From an uncultured Curvibacter sp. (GTDB lineage Bacteria > Pseudomonadota > Gammaproteobacteria > Burkholderiales > Burkholderiaceae), in NCBI GenBank assembly GCA_946481355.1, contig CAMLNH010000151.1, positions 1 to 6,859 of the forward strand: DNA of 6,859 bases, written 5' to 3'. Positions within the stretch are counted from its first letter, which is position 1. Each line of letters begins with the position of its first letter. The notes beneath the pieces are model-generated. The model ran no database searches, was not told where the DNA came from, and saw only the letters and a program-made list of their open reading frames with translations. The translations under genes were made by a program, and so were the position numbers. Positions 1-6,859 of the stretch are shown piece after piece.

Positions 1-2531
1 TAGAAGTAGCCCTGCAGGCGGTCGCAGTTCTGCGCCCGCAGGAAATCGACCTGGGCCTGGGATTCCACGCCTTCGGCCACCACCTCCAGCCCCATGTGGT
101 GCGCCATGGAGAGGATGGATTGCACGATGGCGGTGTCGTTGATGTCGTGCGGCGTGTCCTGCACGAAGCTGCGGTCGATCTTGAGTTCGAACAGCGGCAG
201 GCGCTGCAGATAGCGCAGGCTCGAATAGCCGGTGCCGAAGTCGTCGATCGAGAAGCGGATGCCGAGCTTGACGAGCTCGATGATGCGTTGCAGGGCATGC
301 TCCCAGTCCTCGATGAACAGGCTCTCCGTGACCTCGAAGACCAGCTGCTGGGCCGGTGCACCGGTCTGACGCAGGAGGGCCTGCACGCGCGGCACGAAGT
401 CCTCGCTGCGGAACTGCTGTGCGCTCACGTTGACCGCGAGCGACTGCGTCAGCCCCTGCGCGCGCATGCGCACCAGCGTGCGGCAGGCCTGTTCGATCAC
501 CCATTCGCCCAGCGGCAGGATCAGGCCGGTCTCCTCGGCCAGCGGGATGAAGCGCATGGGCGAGAGCAGGCCGCGCAGCGGATGCTGCCAGCGCAGCAGC
601 AGCTCGCCACCGACGGTCTGGCCGCGGGCGTCGACCTGGCTTTGCACATAGAGGCAGAGCTGGTCCGCGGCCAGTCCCTCCTTGAGCTCCTGCTCCAGCG
701 CCAGGCGATCCTCCACCTCGTGCTGCATGGTGAGCTCGAAGAAGGCGATGCGGTTGCGCCCGGCGCCCTTGGCGCGGTACATGGCGGTGTCGGCCTCGCG
801 CAGCAGGTCGTCGATCTTCTGCCCGGCCTTCGGGAACAGGCTGATGCCGATGCTGCCCGTGCTGCTGTAGCTGAAGTTGTCGATCAGGTGCGGCCGGTCC
901 AGCGTGGCGCGCACCTTCTCGGCCACGGCCATGGCCGCGCGCGCGCTGGCTTCCACGTCCTGGCCCAGCTCGTTGATCAGCAGCACAAATTCGTCGCCGC
1001 CCAGGCGCGCCACCGTGTCCTCGGCGCGCAGCAGGCCATGCAGGCGCTGCGCCACCTCGGTCAGCAGCAGGTCGCCCACCGAGTGACCACGCGCGTCGTT
1101 GATCTGCTTGAAGTTGTCCAGGTCCACGAACATCACCGCGCCGTACTGGCGGCTGCGCCGGGCCAGGGCCAGCGCCTGGTCGATGCGGTCGCGCAGCAGG
1201 CTGCGGTTGGGCAGGCCCGTGAGCGCGTCGAAGTAGGCCAGGCGGAAGGTCTGCGCCTCGGTCTCCTTGCGCTCGGTGATGTCGGTGTTGAAGCCGTGCC
1301 ACAGCGTGCTGCCATCGGCCAGGCGCTCGGGCTGGGCATTGCACAGGCGCCAGCGTTCGCCCTGCACGGGCAGGATCACGCGGTATTCGATGCGCCAGGG
1401 CTCCAGAGTCTCGGCCGAGACGCGGATCGACTCCAGCACGGGCTGCAGATCGTCGGGATGGATGCGCTCCAGGACCAGGCTGGCGTCGTCGCGCACCTGC
1501 TCGGGTTCGACCTCGTAGATGGTATGAATGCCGGCGCTGGCGAAGGGAAAGCTCAGCCGCCCCCCGGCATCGAGACGGAACTGGTAGAGCGAACCCGGCA
1601 CGTGCCGCGCCAGGTTGTCGAGCAGATCCACCTGCTTCTGCAGCTGGTGCTGCCAGCGCAAGCGCTCGGAGATGTCGCGAAACACGATGCTGCTGAGCCA
1701 CTGGCCCGCATGGTCACGGTACAGCGCCGAGGTCAGCTCGACCTCGAACAGTGTGCCGTCCCCGCGACGCATGCGCAGCTCGCCGCGCGCGTGGCCCAGG
1801 CGCAGCCGGGTGTCGAGCAGGTCCGGCAGACGCGGATCCTCCAGGTCCAGGATGCCGCCGCGCCCGCGCTCGCGGATCTGCGCCTCGCTCATGCCCAGCA
1901 TGGCGCAGGCTGCGGCATTGGCCGCCAGCACCTCGCCACCAGGCCGGGTCTGCAGCACGCCGTCCATGGTGTTGTCGAACAGCTTCTGGTAGCGGTCCAC
2001 GGCCAGCTGCATCTCCATGCGCTGGTGCCGCAGCTCGAGCTGAGCCACCACCTGACGCGCGAGCAGGCTCAGGGTCTCGCGCTCCTGCGGGCCGAAGTCG
2101 CGCGGCTGGCGGTCGAGCACGCACAGCGTGCCCAGGGCCTGGCCGTCAGGCATCACCAGCGGCGCGCCGGCGTAGAAGCGGATGCCGGCCTCGCCCGTGA
2201 CCAGGGGGTTGTCGCTGAAGCGCAGGTCCAGCCGTGCGTCGGGCACGATCAGCATCTGCTGCGGCCGCTCGATCGCCACGCTGCAGAAGGACATGCTGCG
2301 CGGCGTTTCGGGCGCCTCCAGCCCCACGCGCGACTTGAACCACTGACGTTCAGCATCCACCAGGCTGACCAGCACGATGGGCACCTGCAGCCATTGCGCC
2401 GCCAGATGGGTGAGCTCGTCGAAGCCGGCCTCGGGCGCGGTGTCGAGCACCGCATAGTCCTGCAGGGTCTGCAGGCGCTGCCGCTCTGCCGCGTCCTGGA
2501 TCAGCCCGGAAGTCGGCAGCGTGTCGTTCAC
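1..2531 (-). CDS. GAF-PAS-PAS-GGDEF-EAL cyclic-di-GMP signalling protein (3' end beyond the window)
   Basis: This is a cytosolic two-headed cyclic-di-GMP enzyme: GGDEF makes c-di-GMP from two GTP, and EAL hydrolyses it to pGpG. The 843 visible residues show, in order: a GAF domain (about 15-163, with a SFCSVAI core near 80-86); a PAS domain (about 175-292, ending in FRDISER); a second, PAS_3-like domain (about 305-422, with IHPDD and ending in TDITERK); GGDEF (about 428-595, with FDALTGLPNR and intact GGDEF at 511-515); and EAL from about 613. An inhibitory-site RxxD (RAED, 502-505) lies five residues before GGDEF. The EAL signature reads ELL (643-645). Expected metal and catalytic residues are present: R647, N701, E736, D763-D764, K784, E820, E823 and Q840. 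There is no membrane segment or signal peptide, so the sensed signal is probably intracellular. The GTG start at 2531 overlaps the creatininase-family stop by four bases, and the next in-frame ATG would cut into the GAF domain. Only the last part of EAL is off the left edge. Which activity dominates cannot be told from sequence. Confidence 0.95.
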   Translation of the reverse strand, partial: MNDTLPTSGLIQDAAERQRLQTLQDYAVLDTAPEAGFDELTHLAAQWLQVPIVLVSLVDAERQWFKSRVGLEAPETPRSMSFCSVAIERPQQMLIVPDARLDLRFSDNPLVTGEAGIRFYAGAPLVMPDGQALGTLCVLDRQPRDFGPQERETLSLLARQVVAQLELRHQRMEMQLAVDRYQKLFDNTMDGVLQTRPGGEVLAANAAACAMLGMSEAQIRERGRGGILDLEDPRLPDLLDTRLRLGHARGELRMRRGDGTLFEVELTSALYRDHAGQWLSSIVFRDISERLRWQHQLQKQVDLLDNLARHVPGSLYQFRLDAGGRLSFPFASAGIHTIYEVEPEQVRDDASLVLERIHPDDLQPVLESIRVSAETLEPWRIEYRVILPVQGERWRLCNAQPERLADGSTLWHGFNTDITERKETEAQTFRLAYFDALTGLPNRSLLRDRIDQALALARRSRQYGAVMFVDLDNFKQINDARGHSVGDLLLTEVAQRLHGLLRAEDTVARLGGDEFVLLINELGQDVEASARAAMAVAEKVRATLDRPHLIDNFSYSSTGSIGISLFPKAGQKIDDLLREADTAMYRAKGAGRNRIAFFELTMQHEVEDRLALEQELKEGLAADQLCLYVQSQVDARGQTVGGELLLRWQHPLRGLLSPMRFIPLAEETGLILPLGEWVIEQACRTLVRMRAQGLTQSLAVNVSAQQFRSEDFVPRVQALLRQTGAPAQQLVFEVTESLFIEDWEHALQRIIELVKLGIRFSIDDFGTGYSSLRYLQRLPLFELKIDRSFVQDTPHDINDTAIVQSILSMAHHMGLEVVAEGVESQAQVDFLRAQNCDRLQGYF

Positions 2532-3361
2532 GGCAAGGGCCCGTCCACCAGGGTCTGCGGCGGCAGCCGGTCGATCTCGGCCAACAGCTGCGCCAAGGCA
2601 CGGCCCGCCGCGTCGAGCACGGCGCGGCCCTGCTCGGCCGTGGCCGCCGCCGCGTTGCCCACGGCGCCCGCGGGGTTGTAGTCCTGCATCTGCCAGGCCA
2701 GCTTGGCGCTCTTGCCATTGCCCAGGATGGGAAAGGCCGCGGCGCGTTGCTGCGCGGCCGAGGTGAACTGTTGCGCGTGCTGCATGGCCACGCGCTCGGG
2801 TCGGAGCGCCAGCATCATGGCCGTCTCGATCTGGCCCGCATGCACGCCCCAGCGGTGTTCCTCGGCGCTGAAGAGGCCCTCGACCTCGGGGCCCAGCGGC
2901 AGGTTGAACCAGTTGACACTGTAGACCAGCATGCCCAGCCGTGCGCGCAGGTCGCGCGCCACCGGATCGGTCAGGCCGACCTGGCCGCCGTGGGCATTGA
3001 GCAGCACCAGCTTCTTCACACCGGCGCGCGCCACCGACTCACCGATCTCGGTCCACAGGCTGATGAGGGTGCGCGAGGACAGCGTGAGCGTGCCCGGGTA
3101 GGCCTGGTGCTCGGGGCTGAAGCCCAGGCTCTGCGCTGGCAGGAACAGCACGGGCAGATCTGCCGCCAGATGCGGCAGCGCAGCCGCGACCACGCCCTCA
3201 GCCAGGTCCGTGTCCACGCTCAACGGCAGATGCGGGCCATGCTGCTCGGTGGCGCCGACGGGCAGCACCGCGATGGCGCGCACCGTGTCGAGCTGCGCGA
3301 AGTCACGGGTGCTGAGCTCGGCCCAGTAGCGGGGAGGGGTGGCGCGGGAAGGGGTGCCCAT
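2528..3361 (-). CDS. Creatininase-family metal-dependent amidohydrolase
   Basis: A 277-residue protein of the creatininase family, whose members are metal-dependent hydrolases of cyclic or linear amide bonds. Examples are creatininase, the archaeal FAPy deformylase ArfB and the mycofactocin peptidase MftE. Visible signatures are GATEQHGPHLPLSVDTD (36-52), giving likely metal ligands E39, H41 and D50; LNAHGG (121-126), giving H124; and HAGQIETAMM (174-183), with E179 as a likely ligand or catalytic residue. Length is normal for the family, and there is no signal peptide or membrane segment, so it should be cytosolic. Where I recall creatininase itself having NGHYEN with a glutamate ligand, this protein has NAHGG, as do family members of other specificities. 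True creatinine hydrolysis is therefore not assured and the substrate is unknown. The ATG at 3361 fits the family N-terminus, although its ribosome site is weak (AGG only three bases upstream). The gene begins 50 bases after the fatty-acid synthase gene and its stop overlaps the next gene's GTG, so it is probably the middle gene of a three-gene operon. Confidence 0.93.
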   Translation of the reverse strand: MGTPSRATPPRYWAELSTRDFAQLDTVRAIAVLPVGATEQHGPHLPLSVDTDLAEGVVAAALPHLAADLPVLFLPAQSLGFSPEHQAYPGTLTLSSRTLISLWTEIGESVARAGVKKLVLLNAHGGQVGLTDPVARDLRARLGMLVYSVNWFNLPLGPEVEGLFSAEEHRWGVHAGQIETAMMLALRPERVAMQHAQQFTSAAQQRAAAFPILGNGKSAKLAWQMQDYNPAGAVGNAAAATAEQGRAVLDAAGRALAQLLAEIDRLPPQTLVDGPLP

Positions 3362-3411
3362 GCGCCTATCTTAGGGCCTGCGGCCGGCCGACTGCCACGT
3401 GGGGGCACCGG

Positions 3412-4638
3412 CTAGCGCTGGTACATCCAGCGCCGCGACCAGGGCAGTCCGCGTGCCTGGCGGCCGGCCTTGCGGCACAGCACCTGGTAGAGCGAGATCT
3501 CGTCGTGCTCGAAAGCCCATTGACAGCCCGCCAGGTAGACGCGCCAGATGCGCCAGCGCCGCTCGTCCACCAGGGCCCGCAGCTTCTCGCCGGCGGCTTC
3601 GAAGGCCTGGCTCCACAGGGCTGTGGTGCGTGCGTAGTGGCGCCGCAGGCTTTCCACGTCCAGCGCCTCCAGACCACCGGCCTGCAGGGTCTTGAGCACG
3701 GTGCTGATGTGGGGCAGCTCGCCCTGGGGAAAGACATAGCGGTCAATGAAGCGGCCGCCACCGTGGCTGGTCTCGCCGTCGTTGGCGTCGGTCGAGGTGA
3801 TGCCGTGGTTGAGCACCCAGCCCTCGTCCGCGAGCAGTTCGCGCAGGCGTGCGAAATAGCCCTGCAGATAGTCCAGCCCCACGTGCTCGAACATGCCCAC
3901 GCTGGTGATGCGGTCGAAGGGGCCCTGCACGTCGCGGTAGTCCTGCAGCCGGATCTCCACCCGGTCCTGCAGGCCGGCGGCGCGCACGCGCTCGCTGGCC
4001 AGCTCGAACTGGCGCTGCGAGAGCGTGATGCCCACGCAGCGCGCGCCGAACTTCTGCGCCGCACGGATCACCAGCGCACCCCAACCGCAGCCGATGTCGA
4101 GCAGGCGCTGGTCGGGGCGCAGCTGCACCTTGGTGAGGATGTGGTCGATCTTCTTGAGCTGGGCTTGCTCCAGCGTCTCGTCACCGTTCTCGAAATAGGC
4201 GCAGGAATAGACCATGCGCGGATCGAGCCAGGCCTGGTAGAAGTCGTTGGAGACGTCGTAGTGGTACTGGACGGCCTCCTGATCGCTGTTCCTGCTGTGC
4301 TGGAAGTGGCGCACGATGCGCGTGAGCCGGCTCTCGGTCTGGCTGCCGGCCTCGGCCAGGCGGTGCGCCATCTCCAGGATGTCGTCTACGCTGCCCTCGA
4401 CGTCGATCAGACCCTCCACATAAGCCTCACCCAGGCTGTCCAGGCTGGGGCTGAGCAGCTTGGGCACGGCCGCCGCCTTGCGCACCTTGATCACCACCCG
4501 GGGCTGATCGAAATCGCCCAGGCGCAGACCCGAGCCGGGTGCGGGGTGCTCGCCCCACTGCAGCAGAACGGGCAGGTTGGCCCGGTCCTTGAGTTGCGCC
4601 ACCCAGGGGGTCAGCGCGGTTTCCAAGCTGGTCACCAT
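3412..4638 (-). CDS. cfa: Cyclopropane-fatty-acyl-phospholipid synthase (SAM-dependent methyltransferase)
   Basis: A 408-residue enzyme that transfers a methylene group from S-adenosylmethionine to cis double bonds of membrane phospholipid acyl chains, forming cyclopropane rings. This typically happens on entry to stationary phase or under acid or other membrane stress. The N-terminal domain (about 1-115) precedes the family signature YHYDVSNDFYQAWLD (125-139) and YSCAYF (144-149; C146 matches the conserved active-site cysteine region). The SAM-binding glycine loop is LLDIGCGWGAL (179-189), followed by VGITLS (202-207) and GMFEHVG (248-254; E251 matches the catalytic glutamate). FIDRYVFPQGELP (297-309) is also typical of the family. 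The protein has no signal peptide and acts at the inner face of the membrane. Length is normal (E. coli Cfa is about 382 residues). The open frame extends far upstream, but the ATG at 4638 has GGGAG six bases before it and starts the conserved part. An ATG two codons earlier (4644) touches that ribosome site and is less likely. A related methyltransferase modifying oleoyl chains differently is a minor alternative. Confidence 0.95.
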   Translation of the reverse strand: MVTSLETALTPWVAQLKDRANLPVLLQWGEHPAPGSGLRLGDFDQPRVVIKVRKAAAVPKLLSPSLDSLGEAYVEGLIDVEGSVDDILEMAHRLAEAGSQTESRLTRIVRHFQHSRNSDQEAVQYHYDVSNDFYQAWLDPRMVYSCAYFENGDETLEQAQLKKIDHILTKVQLRPDQRLLDIGCGWGALVIRAAQKFGARCVGITLSQRQFELASERVRAAGLQDRVEIRLQDYRDVQGPFDRITSVGMFEHVGLDYLQGYFARLRELLADEGWVLNHGITSTDANDGETSHGGGRFIDRYVFPQGELPHISTVLKTLQAGGLEALDVESLRRHYARTTALWSQAFEAAGEKLRALVDERRWRIWRVYLAGCQWAFEHDEISLYQVLCRKAGRQARGLPWSRRWMYQR

Positions 4639-4644
4639 AGGCAT

Positions 4645-4649
4645 CTCCC
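4645..4649 (-). promoter_or_regulatory. Ribosome binding site of the cfa gene
   Basis: On the minus strand the bases read GGGAG, followed by a six-base spacer (ATGCCT) and then ATG at 4638. This spacing decides the start. The overlapping ATG at 4644 directly abuts the GGGAG and would have no spacer, so the 408-residue form is preferred over the 410-residue form. Confidence 0.75.
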
Positions 4650-4763
4650 AAACGCGTCTGTCATGCACAGGCAGCGTGCACAACCCACCGCAAAAAACTG
4701 CCAAGCATGATTCGGGCCGCAGGCCGTCCACGGAACTGGATAGTGTCCATGAGCCCCCTCGAC

Positions 4764-4793
4764 GAGACAAGATTTTCAGCCTTGACTTATATT
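4764..4793 (+). promoter_or_regulatory. Candidate sigma-70 promoter for the DsbD/ScsB-like gene
   Basis: GAGACA (4764-4769, four of six matches to TTGACA) is followed after 18 bases by TATATT (4788-4793, five of six matches to TATAAT). This sits in the most AT-rich patch of the intergenic region. Transcription would start near 4800 and leave a leader of about 80 bases before the ATG at 4880. A nearby TTGACT (4782-4787) has no matching -10 at the usual distance. The assignment rests on consensus matching alone. Confidence 0.3.
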
Positions 4794-4879
4794 CATGCGC
4801 GGCCGTCGGGAACTTGCACCAAGCCGGCGCACTCCCACCCCTCGTTCCCCTGCCTCTCCTTCGCGACCCGGATCCCTGC

Positions 4880-6859
4880 ATGCCACCAGCCTTGTTCCTG
4901 CGCGTCCTGCGCCTGTTCCCCGCCTTGCTGCTGACCCTTGCCACCCTGGGGGGAGGGCTCGCCCAGGCCCAGAGCGGCATCGGACGCGGCGCCGTGGTCA
5001 CCACGCCGCAGGCGCGCACCGAGCTGCTGGCCCATGCGCCCGAGGGCGTGGCGCCGGGCCGCACGGTCTGGGTCGGCCTGCGCATCGCGCACAAGGAGCA
5101 CTGGCACACCTACTGGAAGAACCCCGGCGACTCGGGCCTGCCCACCGAGTTCCAGTGGACACTGCCGCCCGGTGTGGAAGCCGGCGACATTACCTGGCCC
5201 CTGCCGAAGAAGCTGCCCGTCGGCCCGCTGATGAATTACGGCTACGAGGGCACGCTGCTGCTGCCCGTGCCGCTGACCATCACACCGGCCTTCCAGCCGC
5301 CGCTCCTGGGCCAGGACCTCACGGTGCAGCTGCGCGCGAGCTGGCTGATCTGCAAGACCGAGTGCATCCCGGAGGAAGGCGAGTACATCCTGCGCATCCC
5401 GCTGCGCGGCTCCACCGCGCTGCATGGCGCGCTGTTCGAGGCCGCGCAGCAGGCCCAGCCGCGCCCGCTGGCAACGACACCGCAAAGCGCCATCCGCATC
5501 CAGGGCCAGACCCTGCAGCTGGCCGTGGCCGGCCTGCCCGAGCGCCTGCGTGGGCAGAAGCTCGAAGCCTTCCCGGAGGTGGCCGAGGTCATCAACCCCG
5601 CGGCCCCCTGGACCCAGCGCTGGGACGGTGCCGTGTGGACGGCCGAGCTGCCGCTGGCGCCGCAGCGCAGCGCCAGCCCCCAGGTGCTGCCCGTGGTGCT
5701 GGCCAGCGGCACGCAAGGCTGGCGCGCCGAACTGCCCGTGCGTGATGCCTGGCCCGCCACGGCCGCGCCCGCGGCCATCTCGCCCGCGCTGCAGGCCGCG
5801 CTCGACGCCAATGCCGCGGCCCAGGGCAGCGCACCCACGCTGGGTTTCTGGGCCGCGCTGGCCGGCGCGCTGATTGGCGGCCTCATCCTCAACCTCATGC
5901 CCTGCGTGTTCCCCGTGCTGGCGATCAAGGTGCTGAGCTTCACCCAACACGCCGACGACCACCGCCGCCACCGCATCAGCGGCCTGGCCTACACGGCCGG
6001 CGTCATCGTCAGCTTCCTGGCCCTGGGCCTGCTGCTGCTGGGCCTGCGCAGCGCCGGCGCCGGCCTGGGCTGGGGCTTCCAGCTGCAGGACCCGCTGGTG
6101 ATCGCGGCGCTGGCCGCGCTGTTCACGGTGATCGCGCTCAACCTCGCGGGCGTGTTCGAGTTCGGCCAGTTCGCGCCCAGCTCGCTGGCTGCCTTCCAGG
6201 CCCGCCACCCCGTGGTCGACGCCTTCCTCACGGGTGTGCTGGCCGTGGCCGTGGCCTCGCCCTGCACCGCGCCCTTCATGGGCGCCTCGCTGGGCCTGGC
6301 CATCACCCTGCCCGCGGGCCAGGCCCTGCTGATCTTTGCCGCGCTGGGCCTGGGCCTGGCCCTGCCCTACCTCGTGGCCAGCTTCGTGCCGGCCTTCGCG
6401 CGCTGGCTGCCCAGACCCGGCGCCTGGATGGACACGCTGCGCAAGCTGCTGGCCTTCCCCATGCTCATCACCGTGGTCTGGCTGGTCTGGGTGCTGGGCC
6501 ACCAGAGCGGTGTGGACGGCGCGGCTGCACTGCTGGTTCTGCTGGTGGCACTGAGCGCGCTGATCTGGGCGCTGACGCTGCGCGGCCGCGGGCGCGCCGT
6601 GCTCACCGGCCTGCTGCTGGCCGCAGGCGCCTGGGGCCTCTGGGCCCTGGGCCCCTATCTGTTCCTGAGCCCGGCCCCGATGGCCCAGGCCGCCGATGCG
6701 CGCTGGCAGGCCTGGAGCCCGGCGCGCCAGCAGGAGCTGCTGGCCGCGGGCAAGACCGTCTTCGTCGACTACACGGCCGCCTGGTGCGTGACCTGCCAGT
6801 ACAACAAGCAGACCACGCTGGCCGACACCACCCTGCTCACCGAATTCGACACCCGCGGC
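4880..6859 (+). CDS. DsbD/ScsB-type protein-disulfide reductase, inner membrane (3' end beyond the window)
   Basis: An inner-membrane electron conduit: this family takes electrons from cytoplasmic thioredoxin through membrane cysteines and delivers them to periplasmic disulfide partners. The frame is open for 660 codons to the right edge. A signal peptide (about 1-30; LLLTLATLGGGLAQA, cleavage after AQA) leads into a periplasmic region of about 290 residues with a cysteine pair in CKTEC (C158, C162). The membrane core (about 321-600, roughly eight hydrophobic segments) holds two hallmark motifs: NLMPCVFPVLAIK (C342) and ASPCTAPFMGASLG (C462). A C-terminal thioredoxin-like domain begins near 605, with VDYTAAWCVTCQ (C636, C639); the rest is cut off. 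The periplasmic part is about twice as long as that of E. coli DsbD, which points to the ScsB-like branch. The ATG at 4880 is chosen because it gives a complete signal peptide; its ribosome site is weak (GGA, seven bases upstream). No periplasmic partner is visible in the window. Certain at family level; the subfamily and partner are inferred. Confidence 0.94.
   Translation, partial: MPPALFLRVLRLFPALLLTLATLGGGLAQAQSGIGRGAVVTTPQARTELLAHAPEGVAPGRTVWVGLRIAHKEHWHTYWKNPGDSGLPTEFQWTLPPGVEAGDITWPLPKKLPVGPLMNYGYEGTLLLPVPLTITPAFQPPLLGQDLTVQLRASWLICKTECIPEEGEYILRIPLRGSTALHGALFEAAQQAQPRPLATTPQSAIRIQGQTLQLAVAGLPERLRGQKLEAFPEVAEVINPAAPWTQRWDGAVWTAELPLAPQRSASPQVLPVVLASGTQGWRAELPVRDAWPATAAPAAISPALQAALDANAAAQGSAPTLGFWAALAGALIGGLILNLMPCVFPVLAIKVLSFTQHADDHRRHRISGLAYTAGVIVSFLALGLLLLGLRSAGAGLGWGFQLQDPLVIAALAALFTVIALNLAGVFEFGQFAPSSLAAFQARHPVVDAFLTGVLAVAVASPCTAPFMGASLGLAITLPAGQALLIFAALGLGLALPYLVASFVPAFARWLPRPGAWMDTLRKLLAFPMLITVVWLVWVLGHQSGVDGAAALLVLLVALSALIWALTLRGRGRAVLTGLLLAAGAWGLWALGPYLFLSPAPMAQAADARWQAWSPARQQELLAAGKTVFVDYTAAWCVTCQYNKQTTLADTTLLTEFDTRG

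Larger units (their letters stand above)
4639..4879. promoter_or_regulatory. Divergent intergenic region between cfa and the DsbD/ScsB-like gene
   Basis: This 241-base stretch holds no credible gene and should contain the start signals for transcription in both directions. It is visibly less GC-rich than the surrounding genes, with an A-run (caaaaaac, about 4690-4697) and an AT-rich patch at about 4770-4795. A hexamer, TGCACA, occurs twice on the plus strand (4664-4669 and 4677-4682) with a 13-base period; this may be chance. A candidate plus-strand promoter is listed separately. On the minus strand, TTGTCT (4770-4765) is a possible -35 element for cfa, but no good -10 follows at 16-18 bases, so the cfa promoter cannot be placed with confidence. 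There is no hairpin followed by a T-run. Confidence 0.6.

Noticed and set aside
96..2681. An 861-codon open frame on the plus strand
   Set aside because: It lies antisense to the GGDEF-EAL gene, whose motifs are unmistakable. Its translation is rich in H, Q, A and R with no domain, as expected when stop codons are rare in high-GC DNA.
3362..3411. Possible intrinsic terminator between cfa and the creatininase-family gene
   Set aside because: Short GC-rich inverted repeats exist, but no T-run follows on the transcribed strand and the best stems are only four to five pairs.
2747..3415. A 222-codon open frame on the plus strand
   Set aside because: It is antisense to the creatininase-family gene and has no recognisable motif.
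3505..4710. A 401-codon open frame on the plus strand
   Set aside because: It is antisense to cfa, which carries all the family motifs. The shadow frame has none.
4639..5109. Extension of the cfa frame 157 codons upstream of the chosen start
   Set aside because: The extra sequence is basic and low in complexity, crosses the divergent intergenic region into the opposite gene, and no family member has it. A good ribosome site precedes the ATG at 4638.
4795..5745. A 316-codon plus-strand frame starting in the intergenic region
   Set aside because: It overlaps the signal peptide and periplasmic domain of the DsbD/ScsB-like gene in another frame, and its sequence is R/A/P-rich with no motif.
4793..6502. 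A 569-codon open frame on the minus strand
   Set aside because: It is antisense to the DsbD/ScsB-like gene and low in complexity (G, Q, H, A, R), with no recognisable fold or motif.

Overview
The window is GC-rich chromosomal DNA (clearly above 65% by eye) with a strong preference for G/C at third codon positions. The protein families and codon style suggest a beta-proteobacterium, most likely of the order Burkholderiales and perhaps Comamonadaceae. This placement is inferred from composition and protein style. No rRNA or other marker gene is present to confirm it.

Layout: three genes lie on the minus strand, in transcription order from right to left. The first is a cyclopropane-fatty-acyl-phospholipid synthase (4638 to 3412). 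The second is a creatininase-family metal amidohydrolase (3361 to 2528). The third is a large cytosolic GAF-PAS-PAS-GGDEF-EAL cyclic-di-GMP protein that starts at a GTG at 2531 and runs off the left edge. A 50-base gap separates the first two, and the last two overlap by four bases (GTGA). The trio therefore looks like one transcription unit. On the plus strand, divergent from the synthase, a DsbD/ScsB-type membrane thiol:disulfide reductase starts at 4880 and runs off the right edge. The 241-base divergent region (4639-4879) is the only sizeable non-coding stretch. It is less GC-rich than its surroundings and probably carries the promoters for both directions.

How the genes may work together: the synthase modifies membrane phospholipids, the cyclic-di-GMP protein converts a sensed signal into second-messenger turnover, and the Dsb-type protein carries electrons across the inner membrane to periplasmic thiols. 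All three fit a loose theme of envelope and stress adaptation, but the sequence does not show that they share a pathway. The most notable local feature is the translational coupling of a creatininase-family hydrolase to a cyclic-di-GMP enzyme.

I found no RNA genes, CRISPR arrays, insertion sequences, phage genes or convincing intrinsic terminators. Very long open frames on the opposite strand of every gene are by-products of high GC and are rejected below. The region looks like ordinary core or near-core chromosome, and I see no convincing new multi-gene system in it.
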